From assembly GCF_022369475.1 (NCBI RefSeq), contig NZ_CP059600.1, positions 1 to 64,000 of the forward strand: a stretch of 64,000 nucleotides of DNA. Direction: 5' to 3'. Each line of letters opens with the position of its first letter. Within the stretch, counting starts at the first letter, position 1. The notes below the pieces were generated by a model, which saw only the letters and a program-made list of their open reading frames with translations, was not told the origin of the DNA and made no database searches. Origin of the DNA: Campylobacter sp. RM12651 (GTDB lineage: Bacteria > Campylobacterota > Campylobacteria > Campylobacterales > Campylobacteraceae). Positions 33,495 to 42,539 of this stretch are shown here, in pieces. A program made the translations under genes and the position numbers.

Positions 33495-34203
33495 AATAGC
33501 AATTTTTGATAGTGGTGTAGGTGGGCTTGGAACTTTAAAATTATTAGTAAAAAGCCGTGTAGCAAAAGAAATAATTTATTATGCTGATAATAAAAATGTC
33601 CCATTTGGAACTAAAAGCAAAGAAGAAATTTTAAAAATCGGTCAAAATGCAATTGATTATTTAACAAGTTTAAATGTAGATTTGATTATTTTAGCCTGTA
33701 ACACAGTTAGCTCAATTTTAAGCGAGCTGAATGTAGCTATTAAAGTTCTTCCTATAAGTGATTATGGTATTTTAGGGCTTAGTCAAATTGCTAATAATCA
33801 AAATTCTTTAGTAGTAGCTACAAAAGCAACTCTTAGCTCAGGGCTTTATCAAAACGCTTGTAAAAAATATAATATAAAAGCTGACTTTATAAGTCCTATT
33901 TCTTTTGTTCCTATTGTTGAGAGTATGGATTATTCTAAAGCGAGTGAAGATTTTGCAAATTATTTTAATAAAAATAATTATGATTATATTCTTTATGCTT
34001 GTACTCATTATCCATTTTTAGAGCAAGAATTTAAAACTTATTTTCCTAAAGCCACATTGATTGACCCAGCAAAAATTTTAGCACAAACTATGCAAGATGA
34101 ATTTTTTAATAAAGATTTTAAATCAGAAATTATAATTGATTTTAGAGCTAGTAAAGATACTAAGATATTAAAAGATTTTTATGAAAGGATTAAAAATGTA
34201 TGA
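33484..34203 (+). CDS. murI: Glutamate racemase
   Basis: MurI makes D-glutamate for peptidoglycan. Its 239 residues include FDSGVGGLG, ACNTVS and ACTHYPFLE; the two cysteines are the catalytic acid/base pair. It overlaps the upstream lipoprotein gene by 11 bases and the next gene by 8. Confidence 0.96.
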   Translation: MLNKIAIFDSGVGGLGTLKLLVKSRVAKEIIYYADNKNVPFGTKSKEEILKIGQNAIDYLTSLNVDLIILACNTVSSILSELNVAIKVLPISDYGILGLSQIANNQNSLVVATKATLSSGLYQNACKKYNIKADFISPISFVPIVESMDYSKASEDFANYFNKNNYDYILYACTHYPFLEQEFKTYFPKATLIDPAKILAQTMQDEFFNKDFKSEIIIDFRASKDTKILKDFYERIKNV

Positions 34204-34798
34204 GATTTTAGTAAGACCTTGTGGAGATTACGCTACAAATTGTTATATTGTAAAGCACGAATTAGGAGATATTGTAATAGACCCAGGCAAAGGTGCTTTA
34301 AGTTTTATTAAAGAAAACTCAAGCAAAGTTCTAGCAATTTTAAACACTCACGGACACCACGACCACATATGGGACAATAAATTAGTAGCACAAGAATTTA
34401 ACGCTCCTTTATACACCCCAAAAGATGATATATTTATGTTAAAAAATCCTTTTTATGGTTTTTTGCCAAGCGATGATATAGCAATAGCTGTTGAAGACAA
34501 AGAAGAATTAGTGTTTAATGGTTTAAAATTTACTTTTCATCATTTTGCAGGTCATACTCCAGGTTGTTCTATGATTGAATTTGATGATGTTTATTTTAGT
34601 GGGGATTTTTTATTTGAAAGAAGTATAGGCAGATGGGATTTTGAGTTCTCAAATGCTGATGATATGGTAAATAGTCTTGAAAAAGCAAAGAATTTAAAAG
34701 ATGATTTTTATTTACTACCAGGTCATGGAAATCAAACAAAAGTTAGTTTAGAAAAACCACATTTTGATTCTTGGATAAGATACATTAAGCAATGTTAA
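34196..34798 (+). CDS. Metallo-beta-lactamase-fold hydrolase (glyoxalase II-like)
   Basis: About 200 residues with the zinc motif THGHHDH (near residue 55), a downstream GHTPGCSM histidine, SGDFLFERSIGR and a final PGHG histidine, as in glyoxalase II-type thioesterases. Campylobacter homologues usually lack an assigned substrate. I chose the ATG at 34196 (MYEILVRPCGDYATNCY), preceded by AAAGGATT, over an earlier in-frame start inside murI. Confidence 0.87.
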   Translation: MYEILVRPCGDYATNCYIVKHELGDIVIDPGKGALSFIKENSSKVLAILNTHGHHDHIWDNKLVAQEFNAPLYTPKDDIFMLKNPFYGFLPSDDIAIAVEDKEELVFNGLKFTFHHFAGHTPGCSMIEFDDVYFSGDFLFERSIGRWDFEFSNADDMVNSLEKAKNLKDDFYLLPGHGNQTKVSLEKPHFDSWIRYIKQC

Positions 34799-35091
34799 TA
34801 ATAGAATTAATTTTAGTATTTTTTGGTTTGATGGCTTGGTTTTTTCAAAAAGCATCACCAAAAAATGAAAAAATAGAAAGACTTAGTAGGAAATGTCCTT
34901 GCACGAGGATGGCTAATACTGGGCTTTTAACTAAAATATTTCTTTATTCAGCCATTGGTATAATTATAATTAATGCTTCAATGTTAGACTATGTGGGTTT
35001 TAATAAAGATAATATCTCTCAATTTATAATAGCCTTAGTGCTTGTATTTTTGGGGTATAAAGTAAGAAAGGATGAATATGATAGAAATTAA
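34792..35091 (+). CDS. Hypothetical small membrane protein
   Basis: 99 residues with two predicted helices (about 1-18 and 48-65) and a third near 75-90, separated by a basic loop holding CPCTRMANTG. It overlaps the hydrolase gene by 7 bases and map by 14, so it is part of the murI-map chain. No family recognised. Confidence 0.68.
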   Translation: MLIIELILVFFGLMAWFFQKASPKNEKIERLSRKCPCTRMANTGLLTKIFLYSAIGIIIINASMLDYVGFNKDNISQFIIALVLVFLGYKVRKDEYDRN

Positions 35092-35839
35092 AAAACCAGC
35101 AGAAATAGAAAAATTAAGAGTAGCTAATAAAATGGTTGCAAAAACGCTAGATTATCTTGAAACTTTAATAAAACCAGGAATTTCTTTAAAAGAATTAGAT
35201 AAAGCTGCAGAAGATTATATTTTAAGTCTTGGTGCAAAACCAGCTTTTAAAGGGCTTTATGGTTTTCCAGGTGCAATTTGTGTTAGTCTTAATGAAACTT
35301 GCATTCATGGAATTCCTGATGATAGAGTTTTAAAAGAAGGCGATATTGTGAGTTGCGATGTTGGAACTTTCATAGATGGATATTATGGAGACGCTGCTAG
35401 GACTTATGGTGTTGGCAAAATCTCTAAAAAAGATGAAGAATTAATTGCTTGTAGCAAGGATTGTTTGCTAAATGCAATAAGTAATATTAAAGATGGTATG
35501 AGATTTAAAGAGCTTAGCAAGATTTTAGAAGACTTTATTCGCTCTCGTGGTTTTGTTCCACTAGAAGGATTTTGCGGACACGGCATTGGTAGAAAACCAC
35601 ACGCAGAGCCTGAAATACCAAACTATCTACACCCAAATGATAGTATTAAAAATGGTCCAAAGATTAAAAATGGAATGGTATTTTGTATAGAGCCTATGAT
35701 TTGTCAAAAAGATGGAAGACCTAAAAATCTAAAAGGTATGTGGGAAACTGCTTCAGCAGATGGATTAAACACTGCTCATTATGAACACTGCGTAGCTATT
35801 GTAAATGGAAGAGCCGAGATTTTATCAATTAATGAGTAA
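35078..35839 (+). CDS. map: Methionine aminopeptidase, type I
   Basis: Map removes the initiator methionine from new proteins. About 253 residues; the metal ligands appear in DVGTF, DAARTYG, GHGIGRKPHAEPEIP, EPMI and the final EHCVAI. I chose the ATG at 35078 (MIEIKKPAEIEKLR), eight bases after AAGGAT, over one six bases earlier that sits too close to the ribosome site. Confidence 0.95.
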   Translation: MIEIKKPAEIEKLRVANKMVAKTLDYLETLIKPGISLKELDKAAEDYILSLGAKPAFKGLYGFPGAICVSLNETCIHGIPDDRVLKEGDIVSCDVGTFIDGYYGDAARTYGVGKISKKDEELIACSKDCLLNAISNIKDGMRFKELSKILEDFIRSRGFVPLEGFCGHGIGRKPHAEPEIPNYLHPNDSIKNGPKIKNGMVFCIEPMICQKDGRPKNLKGMWETASADGLNTAHYEHCVAIVNGRAEILSINE

Positions 35840-35842
35840 TTT

Positions 35843-36223
35843 ATGGATGCGAAAATAATTAAATCTAAATTAGATTTTAGCAGTGTTTTGTATTTTGTAT
35901 TTATTTATTTGATTATTGCAATAACACAAGGAGCTTTTAAAGCAGGCTTTGTTTATTTAGGCATATTTTTCTCAATTTTGCTTGTGATTTATATTTATGA
36001 TATGCCTATAATTAAAGTGATTTTGTATAAAGATAGAATTGGAGTTAGATTTATATTTTTTACAAAATACATAAAACTAAGCGATATTAAAAGCTATAAA
36101 AGAAAAAAGAGATTTTTAAAAATCAAAACCAATGGCTTATTTTATTCAAATATAAAATTAAGAAATTTTCATACAAATAGCCTTGATGAAATAGAGCAAC
36201 ACTTAAATGCTATAAATGAATAA
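35843..36223 (+). CDS. Hypothetical two-helix membrane protein
   Basis: 126 residues with two transmembrane helices (about 12-32 and 35-58) followed by a basic, strand-rich cytoplasmic tail (VILYKDRIGVRFIFFTKYIKLSDIKSYKRKKRF) that resembles bacterial PH-like domains. The similarity is by eye. It is three bases after map and the last gene before a strong terminator. A protein of similar layout lies at 51908-52336. Confidence 0.62.
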   Translation: MDAKIIKSKLDFSSVLYFVFIYLIIAITQGAFKAGFVYLGIFFSILLVIYIYDMPIIKVILYKDRIGVRFIFFTKYIKLSDIKSYKRKKRFLKIKTNGLFYSNIKLRNFHTNSLDEIEQHLNAINE

Positions 36224-36231
36224 AAATTATG

Positions 36232-36266
36232 GAATTTAAATTAGGAAATTATCCTAATTTAAATTC
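36232..36266. terminator. Bidirectional terminator between convergent genes
   Basis: A perfect 15-base stem, GAATTTAAATTAGGA with TCCTAATTTAAATTC, and a 5-base loop. It lies between the plus-strand membrane protein and the stop of glmS. Confidence 0.85.
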
Positions 36267-36267
36267 T

Positions 36268-38046
36268 TTATTCAACCGTTACGCTTTTTGCTAGATTTCT
36301 TGGCATATCTACATTTGCACCAACACGATTTGTGATTTCTAGTGCAAATAATTGCATAATTACCATCATTTCAAAAAATTCGCTTAGATAATGTTCTTGT
36401 TCGCTTGTTTTTATAAAATCATCAGCTTCGCTAAACTCAATAGGAGAAATTGCTAAAATATTTGCATCTCTTGCGCTTAATTCTAATACATTTGAGCGAG
36501 TTTTATCATATAAAATATTTTTCGGCATAAATGCAATTGTAAATAATTCGCTATCAGCAAGTGCGATAGGACCATGTTTCATCTCTCCTGCTGCATAGCC
36601 TTCTGCGTGCATATAGCTTATTTCTTTTAATTTTAATGCTGCTTCAAGTGCAAGTGGATAAAATAAATCTCTACCTATAAAGAAAAATCCGTGTCCGTGT
36701 AAGTATCGCTTGCTTAAGCGTTTTAGTTTATCGTGAGTATTTTTATTTACTTTTAATACATTAGATAAATCCTTAATAGCAAGTAATTCTTTTTTAATAT
36801 CTAAATTAGGATTTTTATTTAAATACAATGCTAGTAGCCATAGATTTAGCATTTGAGCGCAAAATGCTTTAGTGCTTGCTACACTTTTTTCAATCCCTGC
36901 ACGAATTAAAATACAATAATCAGCTTCTCTTGCTATGCTTGAATTATCAACATTGCATAATGCTAAAGTTTTAAGCCCAGCATTTTTTGCTATTTTTAAA
37001 GCTTCAAGAGTATCAGCTGTCTCGCCGCTTTGAGATATACAAACGAATAAAGCATTTTTATCTAAAAAGCCATTTTTATATCTAAACTCACTTGCTATTT
37101 CTACACGGCATTCAATATTAGCACTTCTTTCAAAAATATAGCTAGCTGCCAATGCTGCATGATAGCTAGTGCCACAAGCACAAATTATGATTTTACTAAA
37201 GTCTTGATTTAAATTCTTTAATTCATCAAAACATACTTTATCATTAATAATTCTTCCTATTAATATATTTTGAACGATTTGGCTTTGCTCGTAGATTTCT
37301 TTTTCCATAAAAGTATCAAATCCATCTTTTAAAGCACTTTCTTTATCGCAATTTAATTCTTTAAACTCAACAACGCCATTTAATAAATGAATTCCATTTT
37401 TATCTAAAAAGCCAAAATCTCCATCGTTTAAATAAGCAACTTGTTTGCAAATTCCAACCAACGGAGCATCACAAGATGCCATATAAAACTCACTATTATT
37501 TGAGCCTTTTCCTATTATTAGTGGTGCGTTTTTCTTAGCAAAAAATATAGTATTCGGAGCTTTTTTTGTGATTAATAATATTGCATAAGCTCCATCAATT
37601 TTTTTAATAACTTCACTAAAAGCTTTTTCAGGGCTTAAAGTATTTGCATATTTTTCAAACAAATGAACAACAACTTCTGTATCTGTTTGCGAATTAAAAT
37701 GTGTGGTTTTTAGTTCTTCTTTTATTTCTTTATAATTTTCTATAATTCCATTGTGTATTATGCAAGAATATTCGCCGTAATGTGGATGAGAATTTGTATC
37801 ATCAGGTTTTCCGTGTGTTGCCCAACGAGTATGACCTATAGCTACACCTTCATCATTAAAGTTTAAATTTTTCATAAAATTAACAAGATTTTCTAATTTT
37901 CCTGCCTTTTTAAAAAAGCTTAATTCATTATTTTCTAACACAGCCATACCTGCACTATCATATCCACGATATTCAAGCTCTTTTAATCCTTTTAATATAA
38001 TTTCTTTTTTTTCTAATTGTCCTAAATATCCAATAATTCCGCACAT
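36268..38046 (-). CDS. glmS: Glucosamine-6-phosphate synthase (isomerizing)
   Basis: GlmS makes glucosamine-6-phosphate from fructose-6-phosphate and glutamine, the entry to UDP-GlcNAc for wall, lipooligosaccharide and sialic acid. The 592-residue protein starts MCGIIGYLG (Cys2 nucleophile after Met removal), has HTRWATHGKP, then two SIS sugar-binding domains (CGTSYHAA, SQSGETADTLEAL) and the C-terminal MPRNLAKSVTVE. No ribozyme is evident upstream. Confidence 0.97.
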   Translation of the reverse strand: MCGIIGYLGQLEKKEIILKGLKELEYRGYDSAGMAVLENNELSFFKKAGKLENLVNFMKNLNFNDEGVAIGHTRWATHGKPDDTNSHPHYGEYSCIIHNGIIENYKEIKEELKTTHFNSQTDTEVVVHLFEKYANTLSPEKAFSEVIKKIDGAYAILLITKKAPNTIFFAKKNAPLIIGKGSNNSEFYMASCDAPLVGICKQVAYLNDGDFGFLDKNGIHLLNGVVEFKELNCDKESALKDGFDTFMEKEIYEQSQIVQNILIGRIINDKVCFDELKNLNQDFSKIIICACGTSYHAALAASYIFERSANIECRVEIASEFRYKNGFLDKNALFVCISQSGETADTLEALKIAKNAGLKTLALCNVDNSSIAREADYCILIRAGIEKSVASTKAFCAQMLNLWLLALYLNKNPNLDIKKELLAIKDLSNVLKVNKNTHDKLKRLSKRYLHGHGFFFIGRDLFYPLALEAALKLKEISYMHAEGYAAGEMKHGPIALADSELFTIAFMPKNILYDKTRSNVLELSARDANILAISPIEFSEADDFIKTSEQEHYLSEFFEMMVIMQLFALEITNRVGANVDMPRNLAKSVTVE

Positions 38047-38138
38047 TTTTAATCCTTTAATAATAAAAATTACGCTAATTTATAGTAAGTTGTTAAACAA
38101 AGATAAATATAATCACTTTTCTTTTTTAAGGATGGTAA

Positions 38139-39203
38139 ATGGATATTTTAGAAGCGTTAGACGAAGGTAAAAGATTAAGCGAAGAAGATTGTTATAAGTT
38201 ATACGATTTAGATTTGCAAGTCTTAGGATTTTACGCTAATAAAAAGAGATTAAAACTTCACGGAAAAAAAGTTTATTTTAATTGTAATCGTCACATAAAT
38301 CCTACAAATATGTGCGTTGATACTTGTGCTTTTTGTGCATTTTCAGCTCATAGGCACAATCCAAATCCATATCATCTAACACACGAAGAAATCTTAAAAA
38401 TAGTTGATGATACCGTTACTCGTGGGACAAAAGAAATACACATTGTTTCAGCTCACAATAAAAAAGGTGGTTGGGAATGGTATTTTGAGATTTTTAGAAA
38501 AATTAAAGATAAATACCCACATTTACATATTAAAGCAATGACAGCTGCTGAAATTAATTTTATTGCAAAGAGTTTTTTTGATGGAGATTATTCTGCAGTA
38601 ATTGACAAAATGCTTGAATATGGAGTTGATTCTATGCCGGGTGGCGGTGCTGAAATTTTTGATGAAAAAGTTAGAAATGAGCTTTGTGCTAGCAAAGTTA
38701 GTTCTGATAATTGGCTTAAGATTCATGGGCTATGGCATCAAAAAGGAAAACAAAGTAATGCAACTATGCTTTTTGGACACATTGAAAGTCGTGAGAACAG
38801 AATTGACCATATGCTAAGACTAAGAAAACAACAAGATATTAGCAAAGGTTTTAATGCTTTTATTCCGTTAGTATGGCAAAAAGACAATTCGTTTTTAAAG
38901 GATTTAAAACCGCTTGGAAGTATAGAAATTCTAAAAACTATTGCAATAGCAAGGCTTGTTTTAGACAATATTTCTCATATTAAAGCTTATTGGGCGACTT
39001 TAGGATTAAACCTTGCAATGGTGGCTCAAGAATACGGAGCAAATGACCTTGATGGAACAATAGAAAAAGAAAATATCCAAAGTGCAGGTGGTGCAAAAAG
39101 TGCGAATGGCATTACGCTACAAGACTTCATAGACAATATCAAAACATCAAATTTAATTCCAATAGAAAGAGATAGTTTATATAATGAGATTAAGGAATAT
39201 TGA
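38139..39203 (+). CDS. mqnE: Aminodeoxyfutalosine synthase (radical SAM)
   Basis: MqnE performs a radical-SAM step in the futalosine route to menaquinone, used by Campylobacter. 354 residues; the [4Fe-4S] cysteines are CVDTCAFC (Cx3Cx2C), followed by AFSAHRHNPNPY. KAMTAAEINFIAKS and the LDGTIEKENIQSAGGAKS C-terminal motif support MqnE over MqnC. RBS AAGGATGG upstream. Single gene. Confidence 0.92.
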   Translation: MDILEALDEGKRLSEEDCYKLYDLDLQVLGFYANKKRLKLHGKKVYFNCNRHINPTNMCVDTCAFCAFSAHRHNPNPYHLTHEEILKIVDDTVTRGTKEIHIVSAHNKKGGWEWYFEIFRKIKDKYPHLHIKAMTAAEINFIAKSFFDGDYSAVIDKMLEYGVDSMPGGGAEIFDEKVRNELCASKVSSDNWLKIHGLWHQKGKQSNATMLFGHIESRENRIDHMLRLRKQQDISKGFNAFIPLVWQKDNSFLKDLKPLGSIEILKTIAIARLVLDNISHIKAYWATLGLNLAMVAQEYGANDLDGTIEKENIQSAGGAKSANGITLQDFIDNIKTSNLIPIERDSLYNEIKEY

Positions 39204-39417
39204 TTGAATTCTTTATATGTTTTTAGCTCCATTTTAAAAACATCATTCAAACTCATTATGCAATTAATATATGATTGCAAAAAATATACTTTCAAACAAT
39301 TTAATCTAATAATTTCTTACTACAAACAAAAGGATACTGCTATGAGCTAGAATTTTTAATCTTATTGTGTTTAATCTTAGGTGCTTTACGCTAAATATTT
39401 TTTTATAAGGGAAAAAA

Positions 39418-40767
39418 ATGGACTTTTTTAAGTTAAAAGAAAACAATACAAGTGTTAAAAATGAGTTTAATGGTGCTTTAGCAACATTTTTATCAATGCT
39501 TTATATTATTCCAACTAATGCTTTTATAGTAAGCAATACAGGGCTTAGTGTAGAAGCTTTAATGCTAGCAACTGCTTTAGTAACTATAATAGCAACTGCA
39601 TTTACAGGACTTTTTGCAAATTCTCCAATAGCAATGAGTACAGGTATGGGGCTTAATGTATTTTTTACATTTTCAATGTGCAAAGGTCAAGGAATTCCTG
39701 TTGAAACTGCTTTAGGTGCTGTTTTTATAAGTGGTTTTATATTTTTAGTTCTTTCTTTTACAAATTTTCGTATTTTTATTTTAAAAAGCATTCCTGAAGA
39801 TTTTCGCCGTGCTATAAGTGCTGGTATTGGGTGCTTTCTAGCATTTATGGGGATGAATCAGGCTCATATTGTTACGGCTGATCCTGTAACTCTTTTAAAA
39901 ATAGGTAATTTTGCAGACCCGAATGTGTTATTTTGTTTATTTGTATTATTTTTAATTGTTTGCTTTTGGGCTTGGAAGATTAAAGCAGGCTTTATTTTAG
40001 CGGTTTTAATAGGTAGTATTATCGCTTGGACTTTTGGAATAGGTGGAGCAAAATTACCAAGTGAATTTGTGGCAATTCCAAATTTTAGTGAAAAAGATGG
40101 GCTTATGAGTATTTTTGCAAAACTTGATATTATGAGTGCTTTAAGTTTATCGGTATTACCTGCAGTAATGACACTTTTTGTAACTCAATTATTTGATAGT
40201 ATAGGCACGATTACTGGTGCTGGAATTAGGGGCGGAATATTTAAAAATAAAACAAAATCAGACGGAACTCTTGATGATAGTGGAGATAAAAAATTAGGTA
40301 AAACTATGATAGCAGACGCAGCAGGAACTTGTATCGGAGCAGTTATTGGCACATCAACTGCAACTGCATTTGTAGAAAGTAGTGCTGGTATAGAAAGTGG
40401 TGCTAGAACAGGACTTAGCAATATATTTTTAGCGGGAATGTTTTGTCTTTGCATATTCTTTTTACCATTTTTCCAAGCAATTCCTGTTAATGCTATTTAT
40501 CCTATCTTGATAATGGTTGGAATTTTAATGTTTATGGAAGTTAGCAATATTGATTTTAAAGACCCTGCAAATAGTGTTGCTACATTTTTTACGGTAATTA
40601 TGATGCCATTTACTTACTCAATTACTACAGGTATTGCTTTTGGATTTATTTCTTATGTATTAGTTAGATTATTAAGAAAAGAATTTAATAAGCTAAGTAG
40701 TGGTATAATCGTTATCTCTATTATTTGTATGGCAGTGTTCTTGCTACAATTTATGAAATTTAATTAA
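39418..40767 (+). CDS. NCS2/AzgA-type purine permease
   Basis: A 449-residue inner-membrane transporter with about 12-13 helices. NEFNGALATFLSMLYIIPTNA near the start, ANSPIAMSTGMGLNVFFTFS, and LFDSIGTITGAGIRGG plus GTSTATAFVESSAGIESGARTG mark the AzgA/PbuG group (adenine, guanine, hypoxanthine). A phosphoribosyltransferase gene follows after 11 bases, fitting purine salvage. The 215-base upstream gap has two hairpins (near 39214-39240 and 39260-39278) but no purine riboswitch I can recognise. Confidence 0.88.
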   Translation: MDFFKLKENNTSVKNEFNGALATFLSMLYIIPTNAFIVSNTGLSVEALMLATALVTIIATAFTGLFANSPIAMSTGMGLNVFFTFSMCKGQGIPVETALGAVFISGFIFLVLSFTNFRIFILKSIPEDFRRAISAGIGCFLAFMGMNQAHIVTADPVTLLKIGNFADPNVLFCLFVLFLIVCFWAWKIKAGFILAVLIGSIIAWTFGIGGAKLPSEFVAIPNFSEKDGLMSIFAKLDIMSALSLSVLPAVMTLFVTQLFDSIGTITGAGIRGGIFKNKTKSDGTLDDSGDKKLGKTMIADAAGTCIGAVIGTSTATAFVESSAGIESGARTGLSNIFLAGMFCLCIFFLPFFQAIPVNAIYPILIMVGILMFMEVSNIDFKDPANSVATFFTVIMMPFTYSITTGIAFGFISYVLVRLLRKEFNKLSSGIIVISIICMAVFLLQFMKFN

Positions 40768-40778
40768 AAGGTAAAACT

Positions 40779-41219
40779 ATGTATAAATATACTTACGATG
40801 AATTTAAAAATGACTTTGAGCCGTTTGCAAAACGCATTCAAGATGAGTTCAACCCAGACGCTTTTGTAGGTGTTGCTCGTGGTGGTCTTACACTTACTCA
40901 CGCATTATCAACTGCGCTTAAAAGCAGAAATGCTTTTGTATTAAATAGTATTCATTATGACGGGCAAAAAAAATTAGATACTATTGAAATTACTAATATT
41001 CCTGATTTAAGTAAAGCTAAAAAAGTTTTAATCATTGATGATATCGTAGATAGTGGTGAAAGTCTTGATGCAATTCGTAAAAAAATCTTAGAAATTTACC
41101 CACATTTAGAAGTTAAACTTGCTGTTATTTTTTATAAGCCAAGTGCTATTATAAAACCTGAATTTTGTGTAAAAGAAGCTAAAGAATGGATTAGTTTCTT
41201 TTGGGATTTTGAAGTATGA
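40779..41219 (+). CDS. Purine phosphoribosyltransferase (Gpt-like)
   Basis: A 146-residue enzyme that joins a purine base to PRPP. The PRPP-binding loop is VLIIDDIVDSGES (about 86-98) and VGVARGGL matches the N-terminal loop of xanthine/guanine enzymes. The permease directly upstream probably supplies the base. It overlaps the HIT gene by four bases (ATGA). Confidence 0.85.
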   Translation: MYKYTYDEFKNDFEPFAKRIQDEFNPDAFVGVARGGLTLTHALSTALKSRNAFVLNSIHYDGQKKLDTIEITNIPDLSKAKKVLIIDDIVDSGESLDAIRKKILEIYPHLEVKLAVIFYKPSAIIKPEFCVKEAKEWISFFWDFEV

Positions 41220-41581
41220 TTTATGAAAATAGTTTTTGCTATATTAAACGCCACGAGAGTTCTATCCCGTGGCTAGAAATCCATGCAAAAGACGAATACA
41301 AAGAACTTAGTAATGATGAAGAAACAAGCCTAAAAATTTTTAAAATTGCTATGCTTATAGAAAAAGAAATGATTAATTTTTATAAGCCAACTAAGATTAA
41401 TCACGCTTCATTTGCTAACTACTTGCCTAAAGCCCATTGGCATATAATGGCTAGATTTAGTGATGATGGATTTTATCCTGAATGTATGTGGGGTAAGCAA
41501 TTAGGGGATTTAAAAGATTATAGAGCTAGTTTTGATGAATTTTGTGATATTTTAGTAGCTAAGTTAAAGAATTTTAAATAA
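41216..41581 (+). CDS. HIT-family nucleotide-binding protein
   Basis: 121 residues with the histidine-triad-like motif PKAHWHIMARF near residue 72: the first two histidines are kept, but the last expected one is absent or shifted. HIT proteins hydrolyse nucleotide conjugates. Its overlap with the phosphoribosyltransferase suggests a nucleotide role. The SSIPWLEI opening is typical of this small bacterial group. Confidence 0.78.
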   Translation: MIYENSFCYIKRHESSIPWLEIHAKDEYKELSNDEETSLKIFKIAMLIEKEMINFYKPTKINHASFANYLPKAHWHIMARFSDDGFYPECMWGKQLGDLKDYRASFDEFCDILVAKLKNFK

Positions 41582-41619
41582 GTAGAAATCATATTTAATT
41601 TTTACTTATTTAAAACATA

Positions 41620-42279
41620 TTACTTTCTTAAATCTTTTAATAAAATCTTATTCTCTGCTGATATTTTTGCACTATAACTTATCTTTTGAAACATCATTGA
41701 TAAAGTTTCATTATCTAATTTTTTAATTTTTAAAAAATTAAAAGTTTCATCAAAATTATTACTTAAAAGTTCGGTAAAATACCAAGCTCTTGCCATATTT
41801 ACATAATATTCTTGACTTTTTATACTAAATATTTTTTCTAATTTTGTGGTATCACTGCTAAAATATCTTATAAAACATAAAATTCCAAATCTTTTTTCAT
41901 ATATTGCGCTAGATTCAATCCATTCGCATATGATTTGTTCTACCTTATCAAGATTATTATCAAAACACTTAGGTCTTATAGTATCGCAACTACACCAATT
42001 ATCTATGATTTTTAATATTATTTTTAAATTCTTAACCACTAAATCATAATCATCTAACTCATTTAATACGTGTATGTAAAGTTGCATTTCATCAAAACTT
42101 TTAAAATTAGTATTTAATAAATAATCATTTAAATCATACTTTTTAATTATAGTTTTTGCATACCTTTTAAGTTTATTGTTTCTAACTCCTATTATTTTAT
42201 AGTTAGTAAATACTGATTTTTTGCAATAACTTTTATATATTTTATCTATATGTTTTTGTAAATATTCTTTAATTTTCAT
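41620..42279 (-). CDS. AlkD-like DNA alkylation repair protein
   Basis: 219 residues made of HEAT-like helical repeats. IGVRNNKLKRYAKTI, IDNWCSCDTI (Trp and Asp in the position of AlkD's catalytic pocket), RFGILCFIRYF and YYVNMARAWYFTELL match the DNA alkylation repair family, which removes alkylated bases without flipping. It is a single gene, convergent with the HIT gene and divergent from the porin. Confidence 0.85.
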   Translation of the reverse strand: MKIKEYLQKHIDKIYKSYCKKSVFTNYKIIGVRNNKLKRYAKTIIKKYDLNDYLLNTNFKSFDEMQLYIHVLNELDDYDLVVKNLKIILKIIDNWCSCDTIRPKCFDNNLDKVEQIICEWIESSAIYEKRFGILCFIRYFSSDTTKLEKIFSIKSQEYYVNMARAWYFTELLSNNFDETFNFLKIKKLDNETLSMMFQKISYSAKISAENKILLKDLRK

Positions 42280-42329
42280 TATAGCTCTTTCGTTTTGTTT
42301 AAAAAAATAATCTTACTATAAATACTTTT

Positions 42330-42433
42330 ACTAAGTATTAACCTAGCTTCTTTAAAATCATCGCAACTTAGACTAGTTTTTTACTCCTTGAGAGACTTAA
42401 ACCCCTTGAGAAATCAAGGGGTTTTCCTTTTTT
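42330..42433 (+). ncRNA. Candidate small RNA ending at an orphan terminator
   Basis: The gap between two divergent genes holds a strong plus-strand terminator but no gene to end. A TATAAA-like box at about 42317-42322 could start a transcript near 42330, giving roughly 100 bases. The body is not open for a protein of useful length. The 5' end is a guess; only the terminator is clear. It could act on the porin just downstream or elsewhere. Confidence 0.45.
42399..42433 (+). terminator. Strong intrinsic terminator upstream of the porin gene
   Basis: An 11-base stem, AAACCCCTTGA with TCAAGGGGTTT, GAAA tetraloop, and the T-rich tail TTTTCCTTTTTT. On the minus strand no T-run follows, so it works for plus-strand transcription. 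Confidence 0.88.
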
Positions 42434-42539
42434 AAGAATAATTCAAATTACATTTTTTTAAAAATTTATATAACTTTAAGCTTAATTTTCAAAATTTATG
42501 CTACTATTCCCTTACATTTTTACAAAAAAAGGAGAAAAA

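Noticed and set aside
39352-39363. Two-codon mini-frame ATG-AGC-TAG after AAAGGA upstream of the purine permease
   Set aside because: Could be an upstream start-stop control element, but there is no supporting structure or conservation visible from one sequence.
39204-39417. Possible purine riboswitch before the purine permease
   Set aside because: I looked for the purine aptamer's conserved core and paired loops and saw only two simple AT-rich hairpins.
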